DNA from: Porticoccaceae bacterium
GTDB lineage: Bacteria; Pseudomonadota; Gammaproteobacteria; Pseudomonadales; Porticoccaceae
Direction: 5' to 3'
Assembly (NCBI GenBank): GCA_021773435.1
Contig: JAJFKC010000041.1
Location: forward strand, 1 to 44,134
Length of the DNA stretch: 44,134 bases
Positions within the stretch are counted from its first letter, which is position 1; each line of letters begins with the position of its first letter. The notes below the pieces were generated by a model, which saw nothing but the letters and a program-made list of their open reading frames with translations, ran no database searches and was not told where the DNA came from. The position numbers were made by a program, and so were the translations under genes. Positions 17,106 through 25,434 of this stretch are shown piece by piece.

Positions 17106-18116
17106 TTGAATAAACCACTACATTTTTGTATCCACGGCGCTGGCGGGCTTGGCTCTGTGATCGGCGCGCGGCTTGCCCGCGTTGGTTACCAGGTCACATT
17201 GATTGGCCGCTCGGCACATATGGATGCGATCAAGGCGAACGGTCTAAAAATCACTGGGCGCGAAGATTTTGTTGTCCACGAGAATCTTAATTGCGTCACT
17301 CATCCAGATCAGGTCAGTGGTGAAATCGACTACTACATTTTGCTCACCAAACAAAAGGCAATGACCGACGCGCTTAAAGACGCTGAAGTATTAGTTAACC
17401 GTGTGGCATCTGCCCTAACATTGCAAAATGGTGTCGGCAAAGAAGACCAACTGATCGAAACCTTTGGTGTCGAGCGAGTAATCGGTGGCTCAATCATGGA
17501 AGGCGGTACACTTATCGAGCCTGGCTTTGTTAATAACCATGTCACCGCCGAAGTCACCGCCTATTTTGGTGAACTGACCGGTGGTACGTCCGAGCGTACC
17601 GACAATCTTGCTTCGGCTTTTGATGAGGCTGGCCTCACTGCCAAATCAGTTGGGGATATTCAGCACGTGCTTTGGGAAAAAGTGGTCCAGGTCGGTGGTG
17701 CTTCAGCCTTTGGTGCCAGTACTCTGCCGGGCAATCCCGAGCTGGATTTTGGTGCCGGGCTATCCAGTCCCGAGGGGGCGGCTCACTACGTGACGATTGC
17801 CAAAGAGTTGCTGGCGGTGTACCGAGCACTGGATTATACGCCGCAAAACTTTTATGCGCCGGTATCCTTCCTGAAACAAATTGATGAAATGGATTTTGCT
17901 GCAGCAGTGGCACACTGCCAGACCATCGGCGAAATGTTCAAGAACAGAAAAGGTGTGAGAACATCGATGCACGAGGACATACTGGTAGGTCGCAAATCTG
18001 AGGTTGACGCCATTATCTTGCCGCTCGTTGAGCAGGCAGAAAAACTAAACGTTGCGGTACCCACCGTCCTCGGTGCCTACCGAGTGATTAAAACCCTCGA
18101 TCGCTATTGTCAGTAA
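17106..18116 (+). CDS. Ketopantoate reductase-like (PanE/ApbA family) oxidoreductase
   Basis: From TTG at 17106 the product has 336 residues and starts with the Rossmann motif GAGGLGS. It has LQNGVG, WEKVVQVGG (lysine equivalent to the catalytic Lys) and the C-terminal RTSMHEDI...SEVDAI block, so the catalytic Lys, Asn, Ser and Glu of 2-dehydropantoate 2-reductases all appear kept. The longer frame from 16968 overlaps the previous gene and lacks family sequence, and GGGTGA precedes the TTG at suitable spacing. A catabolic location makes pantothenate synthesis unlikely; it may reduce a 2-oxoacid from the pathway or be a side function. Confidence 0.75.
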   Translation: MNKPLHFCIHGAGGLGSVIGARLARVGYQVTLIGRSAHMDAIKANGLKITGREDFVVHENLNCVTHPDQVSGEIDYYILLTKQKAMTDALKDAEVLVNRVASALTLQNGVGKEDQLIETFGVERVIGGSIMEGGTLIEPGFVNNHVTAEVTAYFGELTGGTSERTDNLASAFDEAGLTAKSVGDIQHVLWEKVVQVGGASAFGASTLPGNPELDFGAGLSSPEGAAHYVTIAKELLAVYRALDYTPQNFYAPVSFLKQIDEMDFAAAVAHCQTIGEMFKNRKGVRTSMHEDILVGRKSEVDAIILPLVEQAEKLNVAVPTVLGAYRVIKTLDRYCQ

Positions 18117-18153
18117 ACTTTGGCGCGGTAGGGCGCGTTTTGATGGGTTTTCT

Positions 18154-18187
18154 ACAACCATCCTGGTTGTGATAATTAGTACTAATT
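18154..18187. promoter_or_regulatory. Hairpin and 14-bp palindrome upstream of the ferredoxin gene
   Basis: ACAACCA-TCC-TGGTTGT (18154-18170) is a perfect hairpin, and four bases on, AATTAGTACTAATT (18174-18187) is a perfect palindrome ending ten bases before the ferredoxin ATG. They could be a weak terminator plus an operator for the ferredoxin-C23O unit. Confidence 0.4.
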
Positions 18188-18197
18188 TAAACCTTCA

Positions 18198-18506
18198 ATG
18201 AAGCACGATATTAAGTTTGCGGATGGCCGTAAGTCCTTTACCTGCGGCAGCGGCCAACACCTCCTGGCTGGTATGGTGCAAAGTGGCTCGAAAAGCATTC
18301 CCGTGGGCTGTCGATCAGGTGGCTGCGGGGTATGCAAGGTCGAGATTGTAACTGGGCGGTACACCACCGTAAAAATGAGTCGAGCCCACGTCAGCGTTGA
18401 GGAGCAGGTCGCCGGAATAAGCCTTGCCTGTAGAACATTTCCCGAATCCGATCTCTCCTTGAAGGTGCTGGGCAAGATTAAAAACCTAACACTGGGCGAC
18501 GTCTAA
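18198..18506 (+). CDS. XylT-like [2Fe-2S] ferredoxin
   Basis: The 102-residue protein has a plant-type iron-sulfur motif: Cys38 and Cys43 in VGCRSGGCGVC, Cys46, and Cys78 in SLAC (C-x4-C-x2-C-x31-C). Such ferredoxins next to catechol 2,3-dioxygenase genes (XylT, DmpQ) re-reduce the active-site iron of the dioxygenase after inactivation by substrate analogues. The next gene is exactly such a dioxygenase, which fixes the likely role. It is separate from the Rieske ferredoxin at 29700, which serves the ring-hydroxylating oxygenases. Confidence 0.85.
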   Translation: MKHDIKFADGRKSFTCGSGQHLLAGMVQSGSKSIPVGCRSGGCGVCKVEIVTGRYTTVKMSRAHVSVEEQVAGISLACRTFPESDLSLKVLGKIKNLTLGDV

Positions 18507-18626
18507 GTTTGCATTCGTAAACCGGTATTAAAAAGCCTGCAATTCTGGTTTATGTCCCATTAAATTCGCCATCAACGAATCGAGGTGGTATAAACAGACT
18601 ATTCGGCGGTGCGAAGTTGGTCTAGG

Positions 18627-18660
18627 CATTCGGTCCAGACATTCGGTCCAGACATTCGGT
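18627..18660. repeat. 13-bp tandem repeat, 2.6 copies
   Basis: CATTCGGTCCAGA occurs at 18627-18639 and 18640-18652, followed by CATTCGGT at 18653-18660. It lies 57 bases before the C23O start. One of several short tandem duplications in leaders of this cluster. Confidence 0.8.
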
Positions 18661-18716
18661 TTAGGCTTGCAGTTTAGGGGATGGCGCCGCGCAAAAATAT
18701 TCAGGAGATATTAAAA

Positions 18717-19637
18717 ATGGCGATGACAGGTATTTTGCGTCCAGGCCACGTGCAACTACGGGTGCTCGATATTGACGAAGCTGTTAATCACTACTGTGAG
18801 AACATGGGCTTGATCGAGACCGACCGCGATGCCAATGGCCGGGTCTACTTGAAATGCTGGGACGAACAGGACAAATTTTCTGTGGTGCTAGAGCCCTCCG
18901 ACCGTGCAGGTATGGATCATATGGCCTTCAAGGTACACAGGGAACAGGACTTGTGGCGTTTTGAAGCCAACGTTAAAAAGTTTGGCCTTGATACCCAGAA
19001 AATACCGGCCGGTGAATTGCAGGGCTGTGGCGAACGGGTTCGCTTTATCGCGCCCGGCGGGCACAATATCGAATTGTTTGCGCAAAAAGAACAGGTCGGC
19101 AACGGCATTCCGACCACCAACCCGGCGCCCTGGCGGGAGGATGTCAAAGGCATGAAGGCGATCCGCTTTGACCACTGCCTGCTCTATGGCGACAATCACG
19201 ACGACACTATCCGACTATTTACCGAGGCCCTGGATTTTCAGCTCACTGAACAAATTGTCGATGGCGATACTCAGATCGCCGCTTTTTTGAGCTGCAGCAC
19301 AAAAGCCCACGATGTCGCCTTTATCCGTAACGAAGAGGCGGGCAAGCTCCACCATGCATCATTTCTGCTGGGTTCCTGGGAGCAGGTGCTTAAAGCGGCC
19401 GATATTATTTCAATGAAAGATATTCCGCTGGATGTGGGCCCCACGCGGCACGGCCTGACACGAGGTATGACGATTTATTATTTCGACCCTTCAGGCAATC
19501 GCAATGAAGTCTTCGCAGAAGACAGTTACGTTTATCCCGACTCGCCGATACTCACCTGGACGGTAGATAATGTCGGGCAGGCTATCTTTTATCATTCCCG
19601 CACCCTGGTAAACAGCTTTATGGGCGTTAGCTCATAG
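18717..19637 (+). CDS. xylE: Catechol 2,3-dioxygenase (XylE/DmpB type)
   Basis: The 306-residue protein is a two-domain extradiol dioxygenase of the vicinal oxygen chelate fold. The iron ligands His153 (IRFDHCL), His213 (KLHHASF) and Glu264 (NRNEVF) fall within one residue of their positions in XylE. It cleaves catechol to 2-hydroxymuconic semialdehyde. ATG at 18717 is chosen over the in-frame start at 18681 because AGGAG (18703-18707) is nine bases upstream and the family begins here. It follows the XylT-like ferredoxin and is the entry to the meta pathway encoded on the other strand at 22282-28847. Confidence 0.9.
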   Translation: MAMTGILRPGHVQLRVLDIDEAVNHYCENMGLIETDRDANGRVYLKCWDEQDKFSVVLEPSDRAGMDHMAFKVHREQDLWRFEANVKKFGLDTQKIPAGELQGCGERVRFIAPGGHNIELFAQKEQVGNGIPTTNPAPWREDVKGMKAIRFDHCLLYGDNHDDTIRLFTEALDFQLTEQIVDGDTQIAAFLSCSTKAHDVAFIRNEEAGKLHHASFLLGSWEQVLKAADIISMKDIPLDVGPTRHGLTRGMTIYYFDPSGNRNEVFAEDSYVYPDSPILTWTVDNVGQAIFYHSRTLVNSFMGVSS

Positions 19638-19689
19638 CCTCAGGTTTAGCCAACGGTTTTTCGTCAACAGGCACTAATCGGAGTTTGCC

Positions 19690-20109
19690 ATGAGCAATAG
19701 CGTTAGCAGCAAAAATATAACCACTGCAGCAGCCCTTACCGCTGCCCAGGCAGCCTTGGAAAGAGCTGGGGAGCTCGGCATTGGTATTAACGTATCAGTA
19801 GTCGATGCCTCGGCTGTGGAAATGGCCTTTCTCAGAATGAATAAGGCTTTCCTGCCGTCAAAAGATATTGCCAAAGATAAGGCTTCTACTGCGGCCGGTT
19901 TTGGCTTTCCCACCATGCAGTGGAAGGATGTGCTGAGCGGCAATACTCAATTACAGGCGGGTATTACAGCAAGACCGGGTGTGGTGACCTTTGGCGGTGG
20001 TTTGCCTATTGCTGAAGATGGCGAGATTATCGGTGCTATTGGCGTATCCGGTGGCTCCGAGGCTGAAGATATTCTTTGCGCTCAGGCGGGTATTGATGCC
20101 CTCGGTTGA
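19690..20109 (+). CDS. GlcG/HbpS-family protein (DUF336)
   Basis: The 139-residue protein shows the GlcG/HbpS pattern: an N-terminal helix with ALTAAQAALERAGELG, INVSVVDASAVEMAFLRMNKA, KDKASTAAGFG, RPGVVTFGGGLPI and GAIGVSGGSEAEDILCAQAGI. Some members bind haem; others are small-molecule or folding accessories found next to catabolic oxygenases. It lies between C23O and an oxygenase alpha subunit in the same orientation. A CGGAG ribosome site precedes its ATG. Precise role unknown. Confidence 0.8.
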   Translation: MSNSVSSKNITTAAALTAAQAALERAGELGIGINVSVVDASAVEMAFLRMNKAFLPSKDIAKDKASTAAGFGFPTMQWKDVLSGNTQLQAGITARPGVVTFGGGLPIAEDGEIIGAIGVSGGSEAEDILCAQAGIDALG

Positions 20110-20170
20110 TAACATTATGGTCTGATGTAGACGGCTCGGCGCTGATCCGGCTAAGTGCTAATACTACAAA

Positions 20171-20194
20171 CCAGGCAGCATAAGTACTGCCTGG
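20171..20194 (+). other. Perfect stem-loop before oxygenase alpha 1
   Basis: CCAGGCAG (20171-20178) and CTGCCTGG (20187-20194) pair around an eight-base loop, 34 bases before the start of the alpha gene. There is no T-run, so RNA processing or stabilisation of the downstream message is more likely than termination. Confidence 0.5.
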
Positions 20195-20228
20195 AGAAAC
20201 AAACAACAATAGATACAGGGGCAAAACC

Positions 20229-21569
20229 ATGAACGCAATCACACCAAATCCATTTGATTACCATCAATTCGTCAATACTGAAGAGGGCTGGATTGACCGC
20301 CGTATCTTTTGGGAAGAAACTATATACCAACGCGAGCTTGAGCAAATCTTTGCCAAAGCCTGGCAGTTTGTCGCCCACGATTCGATGATTCCTGAAACCA
20401 ATGATTTTTATACCACTTATATGGGTGAAGATGGCGTCATCGTCAGCCGCCAGAAAGATGGCAGTGTCAATGTTTTCCTGAATTCCTGTCCTCACCGGGG
20501 TAACAAAATCTGTCTCGCTGACGAGGGCAATGCCCGCAATTTTAGCTGCAATTATCATGGCTGGGGGTTCAGTCCAGGGGGCAAGCTGCTTGGTTTGCCC
20601 AATGAGCAAATTGTTTACGATGATGGTGATATCGATCTGGAAAGATGGGGGCCGAGACAGGCCCGCGTCGATACCTACAAAGGCTTGATATTTGCCACGT
20701 TTGATGAAGAAGCGCCGAGTCTGGAAGAATTCCTCGGGGACTTCCGCTGGTACCTCGACATCATGCTCGACCACGATGAGGGCGGGACCGAGTTTATCGG
20801 CGGCGGTATAAAAAGTTATATCAATGCCAACTGGAAATTCGGTATCGAAAACTTTATTGGTGATGCCTACCACGGTGCCTGGACCCATGATTCCGGCGCC
20901 CGAGCCTTAATGGGTGAGAGTCTGCCGGTGCCTGAACCAGCAGGCAGTTATCAGGCCAGTATGAATGGCCACGGTTGGGAATTCGGCACCGATGGTTTTT
21001 ATGATCTGGCGATTCTCGGTCAGCCAAAGATTCTGGAATATTATGAAAAACTGAAACCGAAAATGGCCGAACGACTCGGTGAATTACGTGCCACGATTTT
21101 TGGCTCTCTCGCTTCTGTGGCAATGTTCCCCAATTGTTCATTCCTGCCCGGCGTGCAGGCTTTTCGCGTGTGGTTGCCCCGTGGCCCCAGAAAACTGGAG
21201 CTGCGCACCTGGACTATCGTCAATAAAAATATGCCTGACGAAATAAAGCAGGCCTTTAATATCGCCTGTAATCAGACCTTTAACCCCGCCGGTATTTTTG
21301 AAATGGACGATGGTGATAACTGGGAGGGCAACACCAGTATTAATAAGGGCGTGGTGACACGCGGTGAGAAACTCCACTATGGCTGCGGCATGAAGCGCCG
21401 CATTGAGCATTCGGAGCTGCCTGGCGTTATTTATGAGAGTCAGTATAGCGAGGCCAACCAAAGACAGTTTTATCAACGTTGGGCGGATTTAATGAGTGCT
21501 AGGAGTTGGGATGACGTACCCACTCGCTATACACCCCGTTATGCGGGCAAGCCGACGCGACCGGAGTAA
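20229..21569 (+). CDS. Ring-hydroxylating dioxygenase alpha subunit 1 (naphthalene dioxygenase-like)
   Basis: The 446-residue catalytic subunit has the Rieske motif with Cys87, His89, Cys107 and His110 (SCPHRG ... CNYHGW). It has the mononuclear iron site in GDAYHGAWTH with Asp212 as electron bridge, His215 and His220; the third ligand aspartate is in the EMDDGDNWE segment near 360. Length and block spacing match NahAc-type alpha subunits. It dihydroxylates an aromatic ring at the cytosolic face, using electrons from the shared Rieske ferredoxin (29700) and reductase (31174). Its beta subunit follows immediately. The substrate cannot be fixed from sequence. Confidence 0.88.
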   Translation: MNAITPNPFDYHQFVNTEEGWIDRRIFWEETIYQRELEQIFAKAWQFVAHDSMIPETNDFYTTYMGEDGVIVSRQKDGSVNVFLNSCPHRGNKICLADEGNARNFSCNYHGWGFSPGGKLLGLPNEQIVYDDGDIDLERWGPRQARVDTYKGLIFATFDEEAPSLEEFLGDFRWYLDIMLDHDEGGTEFIGGGIKSYINANWKFGIENFIGDAYHGAWTHDSGARALMGESLPVPEPAGSYQASMNGHGWEFGTDGFYDLAILGQPKILEYYEKLKPKMAERLGELRATIFGSLASVAMFPNCSFLPGVQAFRVWLPRGPRKLELRTWTIVNKNMPDEIKQAFNIACNQTFNPAGIFEMDDGDNWEGNTSINKGVVTRGEKLHYGCGMKRRIEHSELPGVIYESQYSEANQRQFYQRWADLMSARSWDDVPTRYTPRYAGKPTRPE

Positions 21570-21574
21570 TGACG

Positions 21575-22129
21575 ATGAGCCAGACACTGAGCAAGACATC
21601 AGGTACCAAAAAAAATACCGCAAACCACGCGTCACTGGAGTTGATTAATGAGGTTCAGCAGTTCCTCTACCGCGAGGCTCGCCTGCTTGATGCCGAGCAG
21701 TTTCGCGACTGGCTGGGCATGCTAACGGAAGACATTCACTACTGGATGCCCTATCGCTACCAGCGCTACCGACGAAATGAAAAGGACCCGACGATTTACG
21801 AGGCATCCTATTTCAACGATAGCCTTGACGATCTGGATAAGCGGGTACGCCGCACCGAAATGGATACCTGTCGATCGGAGGATCCGGCGAGCCGGTTCGC
21901 CCATGTGATTACTAATATAGAGGTGGAACTAACCGAGAACTCGGATGAGTTGACGGTCTACTCTCTGACGTCCGTGCATCGAAATATGAACGAAGACGAT
22001 GGCCACGTCATGATTGGGCATCGGGAAGATTTGTTACGCCGCGTTAACAGTGAATTAAAAATTGCCAGGCGTAAGATTATTCTCGATCAGAATATCTTTA
22101 CCAACAAAAAGTTAAATACCTTTCTATAA
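21575..22129 (+). CDS. Ring-hydroxylating dioxygenase beta subunit 1
   Basis: The 184-residue protein has the cystatin/SnoaL-like fold signature of beta subunits: INEVQQFLYREARLLDAEQF, DIHYWMPYRYQRYRR, and the end ARRKIILDQNIF. It is structural in the alpha3beta3 hexamer. ATG at 21575 has GGAG eight bases upstream; ATG at 21569, overlapping the alpha stop, is also possible and adds two residues. The last codons and stop lie in a 14-bp tandem duplication. Confidence 0.86.
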   Translation: MSQTLSKTSGTKKNTANHASLELINEVQQFLYREARLLDAEQFRDWLGMLTEDIHYWMPYRYQRYRRNEKDPTIYEASYFNDSLDDLDKRVRRTEMDTCRSEDPASRFAHVITNIEVELTENSDELTVYSLTSVHRNMNEDDGHVMIGHREDLLRRVNSELKIARRKIILDQNIFTNKKLNTFL

Positions 22130-22152
22130 AGGACTTCCTATAAAGGACTTCC
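22125..22152. repeat. 14-bp perfect tandem duplication at the beta-subunit stop
   Basis: TATAAAGGACTTCC is present at 22125-22138 and again at 22139-22152. The first copy contains the TAA stop of the beta subunit gene. Confidence 0.9.
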
Positions 22153-22224
22153 GGACCATAAGCGTTGCCCAGGCGATTTAAATGTTAGATTTATAACAAT
22201 AATAGTTATCAGAATATTTTCTAA

Positions 22225-22258
22225 GCGGGGAGCACGAATATGCTCCCCGCTAATTTTT
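22225..22258 (+). terminator. Rho-independent terminator of the C23O-oxygenase operon
   Basis: GCGGGGAGCA (22225-22234), loop CGAATA, TGCTCCCCGC (22241-22250), then TAATTTTT. This strong GC-rich stem with a U-tract lies between the + strand oxygenase beta gene and the convergent hydrolase gene. Confidence 0.9.
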
Positions 22259-22281
22259 AAACGCTAGCCCCGCCCAACTGT

Positions 22282-23106
22282 TTATTCTTCGGCAAAAAAA
22301 TCTCTGACTAGCCTGTTAAATCGGGCGTTGTGCTCGATTTGAGTCCAGTGGCCGCAGCAACCAAACATATGCAGTTGGGAATTGGGTATCCACTGAAATA
22401 AGGTTTCGGAGGTGATAGGTGGCACCACGACGTCCTCGCGGCCATGAATCATCAGCGTGTGATGTTGTATTTTCTTTATGTCTTCCGGGTCGCTAGCTAA
22501 AGCTTCGATGCCCTGCTGGCGGGGCGCGGGAAACATCTGGCTAAAGGACTCCTGAAAGCCCGGTTGAATACTCGCCTCATAACGCAACTGTGCCAGTTCG
22601 TCACTGACCAGGTTTCTGTCGTAGGCGAAATAATCCATCATCTGTCGCATCGCCTCGAACGAAGGCTCGTAGCCCCAGCCTGCTTCCAGGGCTTCGGTGA
22701 GTTTAAAAGACACCCCAGCGGCACCCATCAAGACTATGCGATTAACTCGCTCCGGATGCTTAATGGCCAGCGCCAACGACAAAGCGCCGCCAAAAGAATT
22801 GCCTACCAGGTGGGTTTTTTCAATCTCCAGTGCATCCATTAAATCAACGGCGTGCTGCACCCAGTTAGCCATCGTATACTCAAATCCGTCGACTCGATCG
22901 GTGAAGCCGAAGCCCGCCATATCCGGCGCGATGACTCGATAGTCTTTGGCCACTTCCGGTATGACCAGCCGCCAGTTTGCCCAGGCACTGACGCCGGGGC
23001 CGGAGCCGTGAATCAAAAATACCGGTGCGCCTTCTCCCTGATCGTGGTAATTGGTGTTAAAAGCACCGGTTTTAATATTGTTAGCAATTTCTGGATTGGC
23101 GTTCAT
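22282..23106 (-). CDS. xylF: 2-hydroxymuconic semialdehyde hydrolase (XylF/DmpD)
   Basis: The 274-residue alpha/beta hydrolase matches DmpD/XylF closely in order and spacing: LIHGSGPGVSAWANWRLV (oxyanion region), nucleophile in VGNSFGG (Ser104), Asp225 in HGREDVVVP and His253 in CCGHWTQIEH. It hydrolyses the ring-fission product of catechol or methylcatechol to 2-hydroxypenta-2,4-dienoate and formate or acetate, the hydrolytic branch of the meta pathway. It is divergent from the tautomerase gene and separated from the rest of the meta genes by it. Confidence 0.9.
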   Translation of the reverse strand: MNANPEIANNIKTGAFNTNYHDQGEGAPVFLIHGSGPGVSAWANWRLVIPEVAKDYRVIAPDMAGFGFTDRVDGFEYTMANWVQHAVDLMDALEIEKTHLVGNSFGGALSLALAIKHPERVNRIVLMGAAGVSFKLTEALEAGWGYEPSFEAMRQMMDYFAYDRNLVSDELAQLRYEASIQPGFQESFSQMFPAPRQQGIEALASDPEDIKKIQHHTLMIHGREDVVVPPITSETLFQWIPNSQLHMFGCCGHWTQIEHNARFNRLVRDFFAEE

Positions 23107-23326
23107 GGTGTTGCCCTTTTATTGAGGTTGGATAATTGCGATTGGATGAATGCAGTGAGATAGTTGCAATTAGTTGGCCCGACTTGTCAAAGCAAAGTTT
23201 ATACGGTGAGAGAAAGTATTTTAGCGCCTTGTCAGGCAAGATATAGGTGTTGTATTAAAAAGAAGAAGCTACACGGGTTAGAGTAATATATTCGCTTAAT
23301 TAAATTTATCCCCAAGGAGCATAACC

Positions 23327-23518
23327 ATGCCGATCATTGATGTCACCCTGCTGGAAGGCCGTAGCAAGGATGAAAAAAATACGCTGATTACCGAACTGAC
23401 CAATGCCGCCATACGTGCCATCGATGCGCCACCCCAGTCAGTGCGTGTTATTTTGCGCGAAGTGGCTCCGGAACATTTCGCAGTAGCCGGTATATCAAAA
23501 GCCGACAGTGGCAGTTAA
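23327..23518 (+). CDS. xylH: 4-oxalocrotonate tautomerase
   Basis: The 63-residue product has the full 4-OT catalytic set counted from the mature Pro1: Arg11 in LLEGR, Arg39 in SVRV, and Phe50, where many homologues also have an aromatic. It converts 2-hydroxymuconate to 2-oxohex-3-enedioate in the oxalocrotonate branch. A ribosome site AAGGAG precedes the ATG. It is the only meta-pathway gene in this block on the + strand and ends 12 bases from the convergent decarboxylase, so transcripts of the long minus-strand operon could run antisense through it. Confidence 0.92.
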   Translation: MPIIDVTLLEGRSKDEKNTLITELTNAAIRAIDAPPQSVRVILREVAPEHFAVAGISKADSGS

Positions 23519-23530
23519 AGGTAAAGGCGG

Positions 23531-24340
23531 CTAAACCACCTTCATATTGACGTCACCCAGGTGCTGATAACGCACCACAATGGCATCGCCGGGTTCGACA
23601 GCGACCGCTGCGGTGATGCCGCCGGTCATGACAAAACTGCCAGCGGGTAATACTTCGCCGCGCTCGGCTAGCATATTGACCAGCATGGCGACGCTGGCCG
23701 CCGGATTGCCTAACACTGCAGCACCGGCACCCAGTTCGACAACGCTGCCGTTCTTTTCCATTACCACGCCAATGGTACGTAGGTCGACTTCGTTGACAGA
23801 CATTGCACGGCCGCCAATGACAAATCGCGATGACGATGAGTTGTCGGCAATAACGCTGGGCAGGTCAAATTTAAAATCTTTATAGCGGGAATCGATCACT
23901 TCAACAGCGGGGACGATAAAGTCTGTCGCCGTGAGTACCTGGCCGGTATTACAACCAGGGCCGGATAATTCTGCGTTGGTGACAAAGGCGATTTCAGCCT
24001 CTACTTTAGGGTGAATCAATTCTTTGCTGTTGATCTCGCCGCCCTGAGGGATGCTGAAATAATCAGCGAGAAAACCGTAACAGGGCTTATCGACACCCAT
24101 CTGCGCCATTTTGGCGTAGGAGGTGAGGCCCATTTTCATGCCGACAATACGGGTGCCACGAGCCACTTTACGGGCGCGAATGGCCCATTGAATATCCAGC
24201 GCTTCGTTAAAAGTCAGGCCGGGATATTGATCGGTGATCTTGACGACATCCTGGGCGTTTAGCTCGGCGTTTTCCAGATGTTGCGCGACTTCGGAAATTT
24301 GTTGTTCGGTCATGCTGGTTATTGTTTGAGTTTTGACCAT
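23531..24340 (-). CDS. xylI: 4-oxalocrotonate decarboxylase (XylI/DmpH)
   Basis: The 269-residue protein belongs to the hydratase/decarboxylase family of the fumarylacetoacetase-like fold. The blocks KMGLTSYAKMAQMGVDKPCYGFL, IHPKVEAEIAFV, VEVIDSRYKDFKFDLPSV and TGGITAAVAVEPGD match DmpH rather than the hydratase DmpE, whose relative lies at 26489. It decarboxylates 2-oxohex-3-enedioate to 2-hydroxypentadienoate, normally in complex with the hydratase. Its start overlaps the aldolase stop by one base. Confidence 0.9.
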   Translation of the reverse strand: MVKTQTITSMTEQQISEVAQHLENAELNAQDVVKITDQYPGLTFNEALDIQWAIRARKVARGTRIVGMKMGLTSYAKMAQMGVDKPCYGFLADYFSIPQGGEINSKELIHPKVEAEIAFVTNAELSGPGCNTGQVLTATDFIVPAVEVIDSRYKDFKFDLPSVIADNSSSSRFVIGGRAMSVNEVDLRTIGVVMEKNGSVVELGAGAAVLGNPAASVAMLVNMLAERGEVLPAGSFVMTGGITAAVAVEPGDAIVVRYQHLGDVNMKVV

Positions 24341-25368
24341 CAGGAAGCTTGCCTCTCTTTAACCATTGTTAATGCCATGTCTTCGATCATATCTTCCTGG
24401 CCGCCGACCATTTTCCGGCGGCCCATTTCTAGTAACAGTTCTCGGGCGGAGACCCCGTATTTTTCCTCAGCGCGGCGGGCGAATAATAAAAACGATGAAT
24501 AGACCCCGGCATAACCCAGGGTCAGTGAATTGCGATCAATACGAACCGGAAAGTCCATAATGGGCGTGACCAGATCTTCGGCGACATCGGCTATTTTAGT
24601 CACGTCGACCCCGGTTTCGATGCCCATGCGTTCGCACACAGCAATAAAAACTTCCATCGGTGTATTACCCGCACCTGCACCCATACCACCACAGGCGCAA
24701 TCGATGCGATTGGCGCCGGCTTCTACTGCAGCGAGAGAATTAGCCACACCCATAGATAAATTATGGTGGCCGTGAAAGCCCAGTTCGGTCTCTGGCTGAA
24801 GGTGTTCGCGCAGCAAGCTGATTCGCGCTGTCACGTCATCGGGCAACATATAACCTGCAGAATCCGTGGCGTAAATACAGTTGGCACCGTAGGATTCCAT
24901 CAGCAAGCCCTGCTTGAGCAACTGTTCTGGCTCGCTCATGTGGGCCATCATCAGAAAGCCGACCGTGTCGAGACCCATCTCTCGACCCGCCTTGATATGT
25001 TGCAAAGATACATCGGCTTCGGTGCAGTGAGTGGCCACACGGATGGTGGAGATGCCGCAGTCAGCGGCCATCTTTAGATGGTCAACAGTACCGACGCCAG
25101 GCAACAGCAAGGCCGAGACTTTGGCCTGCATTAAGTCTGGAATTACTGCGCGCAAATATTCTTCGTCACTGGCTGCGGGGAAGCCCCATTGGACCGATGC
25201 ACCGCCCAGACCGTCTCCGTGGGTGACCTCAATGAGGGGCACGCCGGCATCATCCAGGCCCTGGGAAACTGACTTCATTTGTTCGATGGTGATTTGATGC
25301 TGCTTGGCGTGCATACCATCGCGCAGGCTCATATCGTGGACGGTAATTTTTCTGCCCTTAAGATCCAT
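24340..25368 (-). CDS. dmpG: 4-hydroxy-2-oxovalerate aldolase (DmpG/XylK/BphI)
   Basis: The 342-residue protein is a DRE-TIM metallolyase-type aldolase. Arg16-Asp17 and His20 in [15 protein letters not shown], and the metal-binding GFHGHHNLS region are all present. It splits 4-hydroxy-2-oxopentanoate into pyruvate and acetaldehyde and forms a channelling complex with the acylating dehydrogenase encoded just upstream. The gene is in the same transcript as the decarboxylase, with one-base overlap. Confidence 0.92.
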   Translation of the reverse strand: MDLKGRKITVHDMSLRDGMHAKQHQITIEQMKSVSQGLDDAGVPLIEVTHGDGLGGASVQWGFPAASDEEYLRAVIPDLMQAKVSALLLPGVGTVDHLKMAADCGISTIRVATHCTEADVSLQHIKAGREMGLDTVGFLMMAHMSEPEQLLKQGLLMESYGANCIYATDSAGYMLPDDVTARISLLREHLQPETELGFHGHHNLSMGVANSLAAVEAGANRIDCACGGMGAGAGNTPMEVFIAVCERMGIETGVDVTKIADVAEDLVTPIMDFPVRIDRNSLTLGYAGVYSSFLLFARRAEEKYGVSARELLLEMGRRKMVGGQEDMIEDMALTMVKERQAS

Positions 25369-25434
25369 TGCTGATTCCTCTTTGCTCGTGCCTGTGTTCG
25401 TGCTCGCGCCGTTGTTGGTAGTGTAAGCGGGCGG

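Noticed and set aside
18627-18660. Tandem 13-14 bp repeats considered as a CRISPR array or plasmid iterons
   Set aside because: Copies are adjacent without spacers and number fewer than four; no cas or replication gene is near.
23107-23326. TTGTCA and GTATTA boxes upstream of the tautomerase as a promoter
   Set aside because: The -10 box is a poor match and other equally weak pairs exist in the same gap, so no feature was called.
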